The notes under the pieces are model-generated. The model was not told where the DNA came from, did not search any database, and saw only the letters and a list, made by a program, of their open reading frames with translations. Positions 34,598 to 42,766 of a DNA stretch of 50,404 nt are shown piece by piece (position 1 is the stretch's first letter; every line of letters begins with the position of its first letter). The translations under genes were made by a program, and so were the position numbers. Source of the DNA: Methanobacterium sp. (GTDB taxonomy: Archaea > Methanobacteriota > Methanobacteria > Methanobacteriales > Methanobacteriaceae); assembly GCA_020855015.1 (NCBI GenBank), contig JAHKLP010000047.1, forward strand, positions 1 to 50,404, given 5' to 3'.

Positions 34598-35245
34598 TTA
34601 TTCTTTAATAGTGGATTCATTTATTAATACATCGTATTCCACAATTAAATCTTCTCCCAAGGTGTAACTTTTTTTAAACTTTAGACGGAATGCATCTTTC
34701 ATGTAATCCACTCCATCACCATCTACCAGAGTTTTAGCCTGATTTCCACCGGCAATCATAGGTGCAATGCACAGTTTCACTTCACTTACCATACCAGCTT
34801 CAAACATTGAATAGTTCAGAGTGGATCCCCCTTCAAGCATTAATGTTTTAATCCCTTTTTCACTCAACTTTTCCATTAAAAATTCCAGATCAACACGTTC
34901 ATTGCCACAGATCACTACTTCCACGTTTTCTACTGATTCTAATGATTTAATTCTTCCTGTGGGGGCTTCAGTGGAAACTGCGATTATGGTTGGAGCTTCA
35001 CTGTTAATAATTCTATAATTTAAGGGTGTGCGGGCCTTGCTGTCAACCACTACCCTAATGGGGTTATCATCTGGTTTTGATGACATTTTGTGAACAGTCA
35101 GGCGAGGGTCATCTGCCAGAACAGTGTTTATTCCCACCATTATGGCATCCATACCTTTGCGGAGTTTATGAACTCTTAATAGATCTTTCGGACCAGATAT
35201 CTCGGAACTGCCAGTCTTAGTGGCTATTTTTCCGTCCAAAGTCAT
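34598..35245 (-). CDS. 2,5-diamino-6-ribosylaminopyrimidinone 5'-phosphate reductase (RibD reductase domain)
   Basis: A 215-residue RibD_C-family reductase for riboflavin and F420 synthesis. Marks are Met-Thr-Leu-Asp-Gly-Lys-Ile-Ala, Lys-Gly-Met-Asp-Ala-Ile-Met-Val-Gly-Ile-Asn-Thr-Val-Leu-Ala-Asp-Asp-Pro, and Leu-Glu-Gly-Gly-Ser-Thr-Leu-Asn. The first ATG (35245) is used here, but the frame upstream continues as Lys-Pro-Lys-Val-Thr-Leu-Ser-Ala-Ala, exactly the strand this family has before the Met. No ATG, GTG or TTG exists in that extension before the stop at 35284; GGGGATGAT sits five bases before an ATT at 35275. The gene probably starts there, at a rare codon. Confidence 0.9.
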   Translation of the reverse strand: MTLDGKIATKTGSSEISGPKDLLRVHKLRKGMDAIMVGINTVLADDPRLTVHKMSSKPDDNPIRVVVDSKARTPLNYRIINSEAPTIIAVSTEAPTGRIKSLESVENVEVVICGNERVDLEFLMEKLSEKGIKTLMLEGGSTLNYSMFEAGMVSEVKLCIAPMIAGGNQAKTLVDGDGVDYMKDAFRLKFKKSYTLGEDLIVEYDVLINESTIKE

Positions 35246-35356
35246 GGCTGCACTGAGTGTAACTTTAGGTTTAATAATTAATCATCCCCTGTTTATTCTG
35301 TCAAAGGATTTTATTTAATTGATTTTGTGATAATCTCACTTTTTAAAAATTATTTC

Positions 35357-35632
35357 TTACTGGTTGCCACCACCCATTATGTAGGATATGTCCTGGATTA
35401 TCTGCTGTATCTGCTGTATAATCAAGCTAATTGTGTTGACAATATCCTGTATAGGGTTCAAGGTGTTTTCAACTTCCTGAGCAGTTTCATTGGTTATTTG
35501 ACTTGCGTTCTGTAACGCTTGGTCTGTGTCATTTTTAATATCATCCAAATTCGATTGTTCAGCAGCCATAACAGGCGAAAACATTGAAAAAACCAGGGAA
35601 ATTGTTAAAAAACACATGCTTAACCTTTTCAT
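35357..35632 (-). CDS. Small secreted protein with helical C-terminus
   Basis: A 91-residue protein. Residues 1-24 are a signal peptide (basic Met-Lys-Arg, hydrophobic core, Ala-x-Ala-like end Val-Met-Ala-Ala). The mature part is rich in Asn, Gln, Asp and Ile and looks helical, with a long Ile/Gln heptad-like stretch (Ile-Ile-Gln-Gln-Ile-Gln-Gln-Ile-Ile) and three terminal Gly. No Cys. ATG 35632 follows GGTGATCTCT, a textbook site; an in-frame GTG nine bases upstream overlaps it. Unknown family; a surface or amphipathic peptide. Confidence 0.6.
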   Translation of the reverse strand: MKRLSMCFLTISLVFSMFSPVMAAEQSNLDDIKNDTDQALQNASQITNETAQEVENTLNPIQDIVNTISLIIQQIQQIIQDISYIMGGGNQ

Positions 35633-35814
35633 AGAGATCACCTTCTTCCGAGATTAAATAATATATCCTCATGTCATGTTCATCTGTTAGATTTGCCATA
35701 CATTATTTAACCACAATATAAGTACAATTATGGCAAGTTACACTATTAAATGTATACTTAAATACGTTAACTCCCTAATCCTAGAACAGAGAATTTTAAT
35801 AGAATAAATATTAA

Positions 35815-36219
35815 ATGGCGAGTGAAACTGTGAGTGAAGATAAATATCAGAAAGGCATTAAATACTTGAAAAACATGAATCCTGATTCCTTCAGAATACT
35901 TGAGGAAAATCTGGAAGATTTAGCTCCAGACATGGCACGTTACGTTGCAGAATTTGCTTATGGAGAAATTTATTCCCGGCCTGGTTTGGATTTGAAGACC
36001 AGGGAGTTGGTGACCATAGCTTCCATAACCACTTTGGGTAGTGCCCAAACCCAGTTAAAAAGCCATATACATGGTGCGCTAAATGTTGGTTGCTCTCCCC
36101 AGGAGATAATCGAGGTTATAATCCAAATGGCAGTTTATGCAGGTTTTCCTAAGGCATTAAATGGTTTGTTCTCTGCCAGCGAAGTTTTCAGTGAAAGAAA
36201 TGTAACAATCGAGAAATAA
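35815..36219 (+). CDS. Carboxymuconolactone decarboxylase-like protein lacking the CxxC
   Basis: A 134-residue single CMD domain. The core helices are Lys-Thr-Arg-Glu-Leu-Val-Thr-Ile-Ala and, after a Gly-Ser-Ala-Gln loop, Gln-Leu-Lys-Ser-His-Ile-His-Gly-Ala-Leu-Asn-Val-Gly, typical of CMD. The AhpD cysteine pair is absent and only a late Cys follows, so it is not a disulfide peroxidase of the AhpD kind. The ATG has no clear ribosome binding site; the AT-rich upstream may hold a promoter for a leaderless transcript. Substrate unknown. Confidence 0.82.
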   Translation: MASETVSEDKYQKGIKYLKNMNPDSFRILEENLEDLAPDMARYVAEFAYGEIYSRPGLDLKTRELVTIASITTLGSAQTQLKSHIHGALNVGCSPQEIIEVIIQMAVYAGFPKALNGLFSASEVFSERNVTIEK

Positions 36220-36260
36220 ATTAATCTTAAAAAAAACGACCATTCTTATAGAAAAAGAGA

Positions 36261-37019
36261 TTAGAAAGCAAAAATTTGTCTTGCATTAGATTCTGTGATT
36301 TTTGAAACTTTTTCTATGGATGTTGACTTGACACTAGCAATTGTTTTAACTGTTTCTTTAACAAAAGAAGGTTCATTTCTCTGCCCCTTAAATGGAGATA
36401 GATAGGGGCTGTCAGTTTCGGTGAGAAGATGTGATAAAGGGATTTTAGTTGCTAGAAGTTGGTGATGTTCACTGAAACATACAATGGTTGAAAGGGAGAT
36501 GAAATATCCTTCATCAATTATTTTCTGTGCAGTTTCAAGATCCCCTCCATAACAGTGAAAAATAACTTGGGGAATGGAGGAATACTTTTTAACCATTTCG
36601 AGTGCTCTTTCCTCTGCATCACGGGCATGTATCACCAGGGGCAGCTGGTATTCAATGGACAACTTGAGAAAAGTTTCAAATAGTTTTATCTGCCTATTTT
36701 TAGCCATTTCATCATCTAAACTATTAAAATCTAGCCCAGTCTCGCCTAAAGCAACGGCATCACCAATAGCAGATTCAATTTCGGTTAAAACCTGTTTTAT
36801 TACAGATTCATCAGATTTACATGCATTTAAAGGATGAAATCCAAGTGTGGGGTATAAAAAATTTTTATATTCTTCTGCAAGTTTCAGGGTGCGCCGGTTT
36901 CCACCCAGGGAAGCTCCTGAATTTACTATTGCTGTGAGATTATCTTGGGCGTTTTTCATTATTTCCTGCCGATTTTTATTGTAGACCTTAAAATCAACAT
37001 GGCAGTGACTGTCAATCAA
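36261..37019 (-). CDS. TatD family metal-dependent hydrolase
   Basis: A 252-residue TatD-type hydrolase with the metal motif His5-Cys-His7-Val-Asp, a Gly-Glu-Thr-Gly-Leu-Asp strand, Val-Ile-His-Ala-Arg-Asp-Ala, the late His-Cys-Tyr-Gly-Gly, and Glu-Thr-Asp-Ser-Pro-Tyr-Leu at the end. Family members are DNases or other phosphoesterases. Translation starts at TTG 37019, four bases after GGTGAT. It is 47 bases downstream of the cis-prenyltransferase gene on the same strand. Confidence 0.9.
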   Translation of the reverse strand: MIDSHCHVDFKVYNKNRQEIMKNAQDNLTAIVNSGASLGGNRRTLKLAEEYKNFLYPTLGFHPLNACKSDESVIKQVLTEIESAIGDAVALGETGLDFNSLDDEMAKNRQIKLFETFLKLSIEYQLPLVIHARDAEERALEMVKKYSSIPQVIFHCYGGDLETAQKIIDEGYFISLSTIVCFSEHHQLLATKIPLSHLLTETDSPYLSPFKGQRNEPSFVKETVKTIASVKSTSIEKVSKITESNARQIFAF

Positions 37020-37065
37020 TCATATCACCCTTAATATAAATTAACGCCAATAAACATAAACCCAC

Positions 37066-37833
37066 TTAGACGCCAAATCGACGTTCTCTCTGCTGGTATG
37101 AACGTACAGCCCTCAAAAAATCAACTTTCCTGAGTTGAGGCCATAAACTGTCACAGAAATAGAGTTCAGAGTAAGATGACTGCCACAAGAGAAATCCGCT
37201 GAGTCTTTCTTCTCCACTGGTCCTTATGATCAGGTTTGGATCCTCCATTCCAGCAGTGTAAAGATTTTTATTTACTAAATTCTCATCAATATCTTCAGGA
37301 CGTATTTTACCATTTTCAACTTCATTAACTATTTTCTTTATAGCATCAACGATTTCCATACGCCCATCATAACCAATGGCAATGTTAACTAACCTTTTGT
37401 TGTAGTTAGCAGTTGATTCTTCAGCTATGCGAATGGCCTCCCGCACATCATCCGGTAATAGCTCTAGTTTACCTACTGCTTTTACTCTAACTTCATTATT
37501 ATGGATCTTCTTGTTCCTGGCTATTCCTTCGAAATTCTCTTTAAAAAGACTCATAAGACCTTTGACTTCATTAGGGGGCCTATTAAAGTTCTCAGTCGAA
37601 AAAGCGTAGGCTGTGACAATTTCAATCCCTAAATCAACACACCAATCAAGTACACTTTCTAATGTATTAATGCCCTTCTTATGACCGTCTACTGCATCCA
37701 TATTTCCCTGGATTTTGGAAAAACGACGATTTCCATCCATAATAATAGCAACATGTTTAGGCATGTTCTCTGGTCGTAGATTACGAGATATGTACCATTC
37801 ATAAAGCTTGTAGACTGGTGTTAAAAATGACAT
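37066..37833 (-). CDS. uppS: Cis-prenyltransferase (undecaprenyl diphosphate synthase family)
   Basis: A 255-residue cis-prenyltransferase. The catalytic Asp33 is in Ile-Ile-Met-Asp-Gly-Asn-Arg-Arg, and later motifs include Arg-Pro-x-x-Glu-Val, Ile-Ala-Ile-Gly-Tyr-Asp-Gly-Arg and the C-terminal Arg-Thr-Ser-Gly-Glu-x-Arg-Leu-Ser-Gly-Phe-Leu-Leu-Trp-Gln with Ser-Glu-Leu-Tyr-Phe. It builds the long polyprenyl carriers used for pseudomurein and glycoprotein assembly. An N-terminal extension of about 24 residues precedes the core, a common archaeal feature. Confidence 0.93.
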   Translation of the reverse strand: MSFLTPVYKLYEWYISRNLRPENMPKHVAIIMDGNRRFSKIQGNMDAVDGHKKGINTLESVLDWCVDLGIEIVTAYAFSTENFNRPPNEVKGLMSLFKENFEGIARNKKIHNNEVRVKAVGKLELLPDDVREAIRIAEESTANYNKRLVNIAIGYDGRMEIVDAIKKIVNEVENGKIRPEDIDENLVNKNLYTAGMEDPNLIIRTSGEERLSGFLLWQSSYSELYFCDSLWPQLRKVDFLRAVRSYQQRERRFGV

Positions 37834-37959
37834 TTTAGATTCCCGATATTTATTTAATTATTTCAATTTATCATATAAGTCAAATAAGTTTAAAATATAA
37901 ATGAGGATGATGTTTTAGCTGCGTTGTTGATTTTTAATTTACTAAGTAGACATGGTGAA

Positions 37960-38661
37960 TTATTTTTTTCTCAATTTTGCCAGTTTTTCTGCAAGTTTAA
38001 GAGCCCGCAAGTATCCTTCTTCATTCTGGGATCTGGATGTGTCAATGAATATTTCTTTAATTCCCAGAGTCACTGCTCCGTGGCTTTTAATAGAACCTAT
38101 TAGAACAAGGCTGCGAAAGATCAAGTTTCCACATATACCATCCGGCGCCAGTATTAAATTAGCACCATCAGAAACAGCATCTTCTATTAGTATAAAGTAA
38201 TGTTTCACCCGATATTTATCCTTTGTGATCATTGTTAACTGTTCAGCTTCATCTATGGAACTGTCAATGAGTGGACTTCTACCTCTGTCCTGAGGCCTTC
38301 CTCCAGAAAGAATTGCAACCTTAGGTTCCAAGCCCATTTCTTTCAAAAATTGAACACCATTATCTATTATCTTCTCCTTCTTCTCCAGTGTGTCACCTTC
38401 ATCAATACCCACAGGGGCTAAAAGAAACTTATGCCCTTTTAATTCTAATAACGATGCCCGGGAAACTTCAGGATAGTTTTCACGGATTTTAGACATGAAA
38501 TGTGATGCGCTAAGCGATCCCCTTATTCCTGCATCAACATTTCCATTTAGTACTAAATCTAAAAGCTCATCTTCAGATTTAGTTAAGATTATTTCAAAGT
38601 CAACTTTTTGGGCTGCCTGAACTATGGCCAGGTTTTTCCCCACACCTGCTGCAATTTTCAT
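37960..38661 (-). CDS. mtxX: Methanogenesis marker protein 4 / MtxX
   Basis: A 233-residue protein of the MtxX family, specific to methanogens and related to phosphate acetyltransferase. Marks are Gly-Val-Gly-Lys-Asn near the N-terminus, Asp-Ala-Gly-Ile-Arg-Gly-Ser-Leu, Ala-Ile-Leu-Ser-Gly-Gly-Arg-Pro-Gln-Asp-Arg-Gly-Arg and Ala-Pro-Asp-Gly-Ile-Cys-Gly-Asn-Leu. The function is unknown; it was once called a methyltransferase-related gene. It is 126 bases upstream of the uppS gene on the same strand. Confidence 0.9.
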   Translation of the reverse strand: MKIAAGVGKNLAIVQAAQKVDFEIILTKSEDELLDLVLNGNVDAGIRGSLSASHFMSKIRENYPEVSRASLLELKGHKFLLAPVGIDEGDTLEKKEKIIDNGVQFLKEMGLEPKVAILSGGRPQDRGRSPLIDSSIDEAEQLTMITKDKYRVKHYFILIEDAVSDGANLILAPDGICGNLIFRSLVLIGSIKSHGAVTLGIKEIFIDTSRSQNEEGYLRALKLAEKLAKLRKK

Positions 38662-39024
38662 ACTGATTAATATCTCTTCAGTTAAACCTATTTATAATTG
38701 TAAACAATAATAGCGAAATTATCCCCGATACAGTAGATAGTATTATTCTTTTGTGATAATCTGGTGTAAAACTAAGTGACTGGGAACCGTACTAAACAAA
38801 CACTGTAGTAAAAGCACCATAATAATCATGTTAAAGGATTTAAGAAGGGATTAAAAAATTTATTAAAATCATTCATCTCATTAAACCAATTTTAGCTATA
38901 AAAAATAGATTTTATCAAACAGATACCACTTAACCAAATTATATAAATAAAATAAGAATATATTATAGTGAAGAGAATTAGGAAGAAAAAATGGTAAGAT
39001 AACTACCATTTTAAAGGTGTTTGA
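38662..39024. other. Divergent intergenic region with promoter
   Basis: This spacer of 363 bases separates mtxX (minus) and the zinc-ribbon gene (plus). No ORF is convincing. The TTATATAAAT at 38939-38948 is the likely promoter of the plus-strand gene. The mtxX end is AT-rich, presumably with its own promoter near 38680-38700. Confidence 0.45.
38939..38948 (+). promoter_or_regulatory. TATA box of the zinc-ribbon membrane protein gene
   Basis: TTATATAAAT lies about 80 bases before the ATG at 39025; initiation near 38970 would leave a leader of about 55 bases. Confidence 0.45.
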
Positions 39025-39612
39025 ATGGTTTTAGACCATAGTGAAGAAGATGAAGATTTTGATTTTCCAGATACTCATTATGGATACTTAGTGTGTACTT
39101 TCTGCAGGGGATATTACGAGTTACAGGAAGGTGAAAGCCCCGATGACTTTGATAAATGCGAATGTGGGCATGTATTAGAATATCAAAGCACAGTACAATT
39201 CCATTCTCGAACCCCGAACCCTGATTTTAAAGTTGATGAAAAACTAGATTCTGAAGATACTGCGCTACCTGATAATCGCCAGATTATTAATCAATTGTCA
39301 CAGCAAGATAATGTAACAGAAGATATGTTATCAAATCTAAAACAGGATAGCAGAGATTTGTGGGATATTGTAGAGCAATACGAAACAAGTGCAGAACATA
39401 GCAACGAAAAAGTCAGCCAAAAAGATGTTGTAGAGATGAATCGTCTTATGATGCTTGTGGACGAGAAGAGAGCTCTGGAAGAAAATAGCTCATCAAACTT
39501 GAAGTCAATTGCCGGCAGAATGGGGCCCATCGGTTTATTAGGTGTCTTTGTAGTACTGCTAATTATTGTTCTTATGATAGTCTTAGCCAGTGAACTTTTT
39601 TACATTATTTGA
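39025..39612 (+). CDS. Zinc-ribbon protein with C-terminal membrane anchor
   Basis: A 195-residue protein. Residues about 24-50 hold two Cys pairs (Cys-Thr-Phe-Cys and Cys-Glu-Cys-Gly), a zinc-ribbon-like module. The middle is acidic and helical (Gln-Asn-Asp-rich), and the last 25 residues form one hydrophobic helix ending three to four residues before the stop. It is probably tail-anchored in the membrane, ribbon in the cytoplasm. AAAGGTG is six bases before the ATG. The stop codon lies in a 22-bp tandem duplication. Confidence 0.7.
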   Translation: MVLDHSEEDEDFDFPDTHYGYLVCTFCRGYYELQEGESPDDFDKCECGHVLEYQSTVQFHSRTPNPDFKVDEKLDSEDTALPDNRQIINQLSQQDNVTEDMLSNLKQDSRDLWDIVEQYETSAEHSNEKVSQKDVVEMNRLMMLVDEKRALEENSSSNLKSIAGRMGPIGLLGVFVVLLIIVLMIVLASELFYII

Positions 39613-39634
39613 TGAACTTTTTTACATTATTTGA
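39591..39634 (+). repeat. 22-bp perfect tandem duplication over a stop codon
   Basis: The 22-base unit TGAACTTTTTTACATTATTTGA occurs at 39591-39612 and 39613-39634 with no mismatch. The first copy encodes the last six codons and the stop (TGA at 39610-39612) of the zinc-ribbon protein; the second copy is out of frame and non-coding. It looks like a slippage or unequal duplication, recent because both copies are identical. Confidence 0.9.
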
Positions 39635-39706
39635 GGTTTTATGAGATGGGAAATTAATACTTGCTAAACTGATACTGGCAATAATTGTGTATATAACAAC
39701 ATCATA

Positions 39707-40981
39707 CTATTTCTTTTCAGCGGTTATAATAGCCTCTGCCATTGCTTCTAAAGTTATTTCAATATCATGGGATGAATGGACCTTAGATATAAAGCAGCAC
39801 TCAAACTGAGACGGCATGACAAAAACATCATTACTTAGGAGACTATGGAAATATCGGGCAAATTTATCAGTATCAGCTGTTTTTGCCTGAGCATAATCCC
39901 ATACCTCATTAGAAGTGAAGTACAGTTGGAACATCGAAGATAATCCAGCCACCTGATATTCAAGAGAGGCATCATGGAGGATATCCTGGAGACCCCTGCG
40001 CATTTTCAGACCTTTAGTCTCTGAGTCCTGATAAAATTTTTTATCCAGATTTTTAAGAGTTTCAAGGCCCGCTATGATTGAAATAGGATTCCCATTAAAT
40101 GTACCGGCCTGATAAACATCACCAGAAGGAGCTATTCTTTCCATAAATTCTTTTTTTCCAGCTAACGCTCCCATAGGAAATCCTCCCCCAAGAATTTTGC
40201 CCAGAGTTACCAAATCTGGAGTGACACCAAAGTATTCCTGAGCTCCACCTTCACTTATCCTAAAACCAGTTATGACCTCATCAAAAATTAGCATAACATC
40301 ATTTTCAATTGTTATTTTTCTTAAAAATTCTAGATAACCTTTTTTAGGAGGTATACATCCCACATTACCCATTACAGGTTCAAGAATAATTGCCGCCAAA
40401 TTCTCACCTTCTCTTTCAAAAAGATCAGTAATGGCTTCTTCATTGTTAAATGGGATTAAAATTGTGTTTTTTGTTGTTTCTTCTGGTACACCTGGAGAGT
40501 CTGGTAAGCCTATTGCTCCTGAACCAGATTTAACCAAAACATAATCATGAGCTCCATGATATGCTCCTTCAAATTTAACGATCTTTTTTTTGCCAGTAAC
40601 TGCCCTAGCCAATCGAATGGCACTCATAGTGGCTTCTGTCCCCGAATTAACAAAACGAACCATCTCGGCGCAGGGAATACGTTTTATAACCTCTTTTGCC
40701 AGTTTTATCTCATTTTCAGTGGGGACTCCATAAGCTGAACCATTGAAAAGTTGTTCTTTGACTGTATTCACCACTGTAGGATAGGCATGCCCTAAAACTA
40801 GAGGCCCATAAGCAAGACAATAATCAATATAACTATTTCCATCTACATCAAAGATACGGGATCCCTCACCTCTAAGTGCGAAGAAGGGATATGGTTTAAA
40901 AGCCCTTACAGGAGAATCAACTCCACCTGGAAGATAATTTTTAGCATCTGTAAATAATTCCTCGGATTTCACGTCATTCAC
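39707..40981 (-). CDS. hemL: Glutamate-1-semialdehyde 2,1-aminomutase
   Basis: A 424-residue PLP enzyme. Marks are Tyr-Leu-Pro-Gly-Gly-Val-Asp-Ser-Pro-Val-Arg-Ala-Phe at the start, Phe-Val-Asn-Ser-Gly-Thr-Glu-Ala, Asp-Glu-Val-Ile-Thr-Gly-Phe-Arg, and Leu-Gly-Lys-Ile-Leu-Gly-Gly-Gly, where the Lys holds PLP. It makes 5-aminolevulinate in the C5 route. The GTG at 40981 overlaps cbiC; a GTG at 40972 has AAGGAGTGA at a better distance and may be the real start. It lies directly downstream of cbiC. Confidence 0.96.
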   Translation of the reverse strand: MNDVKSEELFTDAKNYLPGGVDSPVRAFKPYPFFALRGEGSRIFDVDGNSYIDYCLAYGPLVLGHAYPTVVNTVKEQLFNGSAYGVPTENEIKLAKEVIKRIPCAEMVRFVNSGTEATMSAIRLARAVTGKKKIVKFEGAYHGAHDYVLVKSGSGAIGLPDSPGVPEETTKNTILIPFNNEEAITDLFEREGENLAAIILEPVMGNVGCIPPKKGYLEFLRKITIENDVMLIFDEVITGFRISEGGAQEYFGVTPDLVTLGKILGGGFPMGALAGKKEFMERIAPSGDVYQAGTFNGNPISIIAGLETLKNLDKKFYQDSETKGLKMRRGLQDILHDASLEYQVAGLSSMFQLYFTSNEVWDYAQAKTADTDKFARYFHSLLSNDVFVMPSQFECCFISKVHSSHDIEITLEAMAEAIITAEKK

Positions 40982-41600
40982 TCCTTAAAATATTAATTAA
41001 AGAATTCACTGCCGCCACAGCCACGGGAGTTCCTCCCTTAGGACCTTCAGTGACCAAGTAGGGGATTGAAGTTTCCTGAAGTGATTTTTTAGATTCAGCA
41101 GCACCAACAAAACCTACAGGAACACCAATAACTGATTTCACATTCATCGAACCCGAATTTACAAGTTCAATCACTTTCCAAAGAGCCGTAGGTGCATTGC
41201 CGATTGCAACAACTCCATCAAAACCTTTTGATGCAGCTAATTCAATAGCTGCTGCAGCTCTGGTGATTTCTTGTTTTTTTGCAAGTTTAATGGTTGCTTC
41301 ATCACCGATGTGGCACCTTATATTTCCTTCATATTTATTTATGCCCACCTTAACCATGTTTATGTCTGTTAAGATTTCTTTTCCATCAGAAATTGCTTTA
41401 AGACTTTCTCCAACAAAATCTTTGCTCATCCGAGTTATATCTGCATATTCTGGATCAGCAGTGGAATGAACAATTCTCTCCACTATAGATCTTTCTTCCG
41501 GAGTTAAATTCTTTGTTTTTGAATCAATCAGGGATCTTACAATTTTTCTGCTTTTCTCCGCAATTTCATATCCCTGTTTTGTAGATGCACCCATAGACAT
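40974..41600 (-). CDS. cbiC: Cobalt-precorrin-8 methylmutase
   Basis: A 208-residue CbiC/CobH. The catalytic His is in Arg-Ile-Val-His-Ser-Thr-Ala-Asp-Pro-Glu-Tyr; other marks are Ala-Ile-Gly-Asn-Ala-Pro-Thr-Ala-Leu and Ile-Gly-Val-Pro-Val-Gly-Phe-Val-Gly-Ala-Ala-Glu. It moves the C11 methyl to C12 on the way to cobyrinate. hemL follows with an overlap or a 1-base gap depending on its start. ATG 41600 and ATG 41594 are both possible; GAGGT lies upstream. Confidence 0.95.
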   Translation of the reverse strand: MSMGASTKQGYEIAEKSRKIVRSLIDSKTKNLTPEERSIVERIVHSTADPEYADITRMSKDFVGESLKAISDGKEILTDINMVKVGINKYEGNIRCHIGDEATIKLAKKQEITRAAAAIELAASKGFDGVVAIGNAPTALWKVIELVNSGSMNVKSVIGVPVGFVGAAESKKSLQETSIPYLVTEGPKGGTPVAVAAVNSLINILRSE

Positions 41601-41926
41601 GGTTTCAATACCTCAAATCTATCTCATTTACGATTTTGTAAATGGATCTTACGATGATTTAATTATAATATTAGTTTTAAAAATGTTAGTTCATTGTTCC
41701 CAGTTTAATTCTGATTAGTTTTTTTTGGTTCTTATTAATTAATGGTATGTGCCTTTGGCTATAAATTTTTACTATAACTCATCGAAATGTAGTTTATGGA
41801 CAATTTTAGACTGTAATCATCTAAGAAAATTAAATTAATCTCCAAACTGTTCGCTGTAACTTGAAAATTTATATATTATTATCATTACTAATTAATATTA
41901 ATAAGGATTTTTGTGGAGGGAAAAAA
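41601..41926. other. Divergent intergenic region between cbiC and DUF5654 gene
   Basis: A 326-base gene-free spacer. A perfect 7-bp hairpin, CATTTAC/GTAAATG with a 6-base loop, lies at 41625-41644, just upstream of the cbiC start, and could be part of its promoter or a leader hairpin. The TATA box for the plus-strand gene is at 41868-41877. No other structure is evident. Confidence 0.45.
41868..41877 (+). promoter_or_regulatory. TATA box of the DUF5654 gene
   Basis: TTTATATATT sits about 50-60 bases before ATG 41927, consistent with initiation near 41900. Confidence 0.45.
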
Positions 41927-42184
41927 ATGACAAACGAAGTGAAAGGACAGGTAATGCAAACTATTGCCACATTGTTGACCACCGCATTTGGGTTGATTGC
42001 TGCTTTGGCATGGAATGAAGCCATTAAGTCACTTATTACAACATTTGTAGGCAAAGGAAGCGACCTAATGGGCCTATTTATATATGCAATTATAATTACC
42101 ATTATAGCAGTTGTTGCAACCTTACTCATCGCCAGAGCCATACCGGCACCAGAAGAAGTCCAACTTGTTAAAATCGTAGAATAA
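41927..42184 (+). CDS. DUF5654-like small membrane protein
   Basis: An 85-residue protein with two transmembrane helices. The first helix holds Thr-Ala-Phe-Gly-Leu-Ile-Ala-Ala-Leu-Ala-Trp-Asn-Glu-Ala-Ile-Lys, a signature of DUF5654, and the second helix is Ile/Ala-rich. GGAGG precedes ATG 41927 by about seven bases; an upstream in-frame start would begin in an AT-rich leader and is rejected. Function unknown. Confidence 0.8.
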   Translation: MTNEVKGQVMQTIATLLTTAFGLIAALAWNEAIKSLITTFVGKGSDLMGLFIYAIIITIIAVVATLLIARAIPAPEEVQLVKIVE

Positions 42185-42194
42185 AATTAGAATT

Positions 42195-42216
42195 TAATAT
42201 TGCCTTGGCAATATTA
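42195..42216. terminator. 10-bp hairpin terminator between convergent genes
   Basis: TAATATTGCC and GGCAATATTA are perfect complements with only TT between them, directly after the DUF5654 stop, followed by a T/C-rich stretch. It lies between this gene and the converging RDD gene and could serve both. Confidence 0.55.
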
Positions 42217-42299
42217 TCTTCCTTATTTTCTTTTATTTAAGGAATTAATAATAAAAACAAATACTTACTATTAAAAATCAAAATTAGTTATAAATATAG

Positions 42300-42698
42300 T
42301 TATTCTAGCCTAATCACTCTTGTATTAGCATAATCATCTAAATATCGCCCTTTGTTTGCACCTCTAAAACCGATTGCAGCATCAATTAACAATGGAATCC
42401 ATAGGAATTTGGAGAGATTTCTCAGTAATGCTCTTTGGTAATTCATGTCTCCATCTTTGGTCTGAACCTTTAACTTCAGCAAACCTTTCCCCAGAGTTGT
42501 GGACCACTTTCCCTCCATTACTGTAAAGTAAATAATTATCAAAAATCCCCATAATATTAACCAGAAATTAAAGACATAGTGAAGGTTAGTCAAAGCTATC
42601 AATGGATATAAAAGGGCAGTTAAGGCCCACATTAACAGGCTGATAAAGATTGCATCAATAATTAAAGCTGCCATTCTCCTACCCCAAAATTGCTCCAT
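42300..42698 (-). CDS. RDD family membrane protein
   Basis: A 132-residue protein of the RDD family. The opening Arg-Arg-Met-Ala-Ala-Leu-Ile-Ile-Asp-Ala-Ile-Phe is the Arg-x-x-Ala-x-x-x-Asp motif that names the family, followed by two to three membrane helices, Gly-Lys-x-Leu-Leu-Lys-Leu-Lys and Arg-Asn-Leu-Ser-Lys. RDD proteins are often transporters or membrane helpers; the exact role is unknown. GGTGG lies upstream of the ATG. Confidence 0.85.
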   Translation of the reverse strand: MEQFWGRRMAALIIDAIFISLLMWALTALLYPLIALTNLHYVFNFWLILWGFLIIIYFTVMEGKWSTTLGKGLLKLKVQTKDGDMNYQRALLRNLSKFLWIPLLIDAAIGFRGANKGRYLDDYANTRVIRLE

Positions 42699-42766
42699 TT
42701 GATCAACCCACCTTTACTTATTTTGAATTTCTTAGTTTAATATCCTAACTAAAACATTGATAAGAC

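Noticed and set aside
41601..41926. A cobalamin riboswitch upstream of cbiC
   Set aside because: The visible hairpin is a single 7-bp stem; none of the conserved B12-box parts is seen, and such riboswitches are not known in methanogens.
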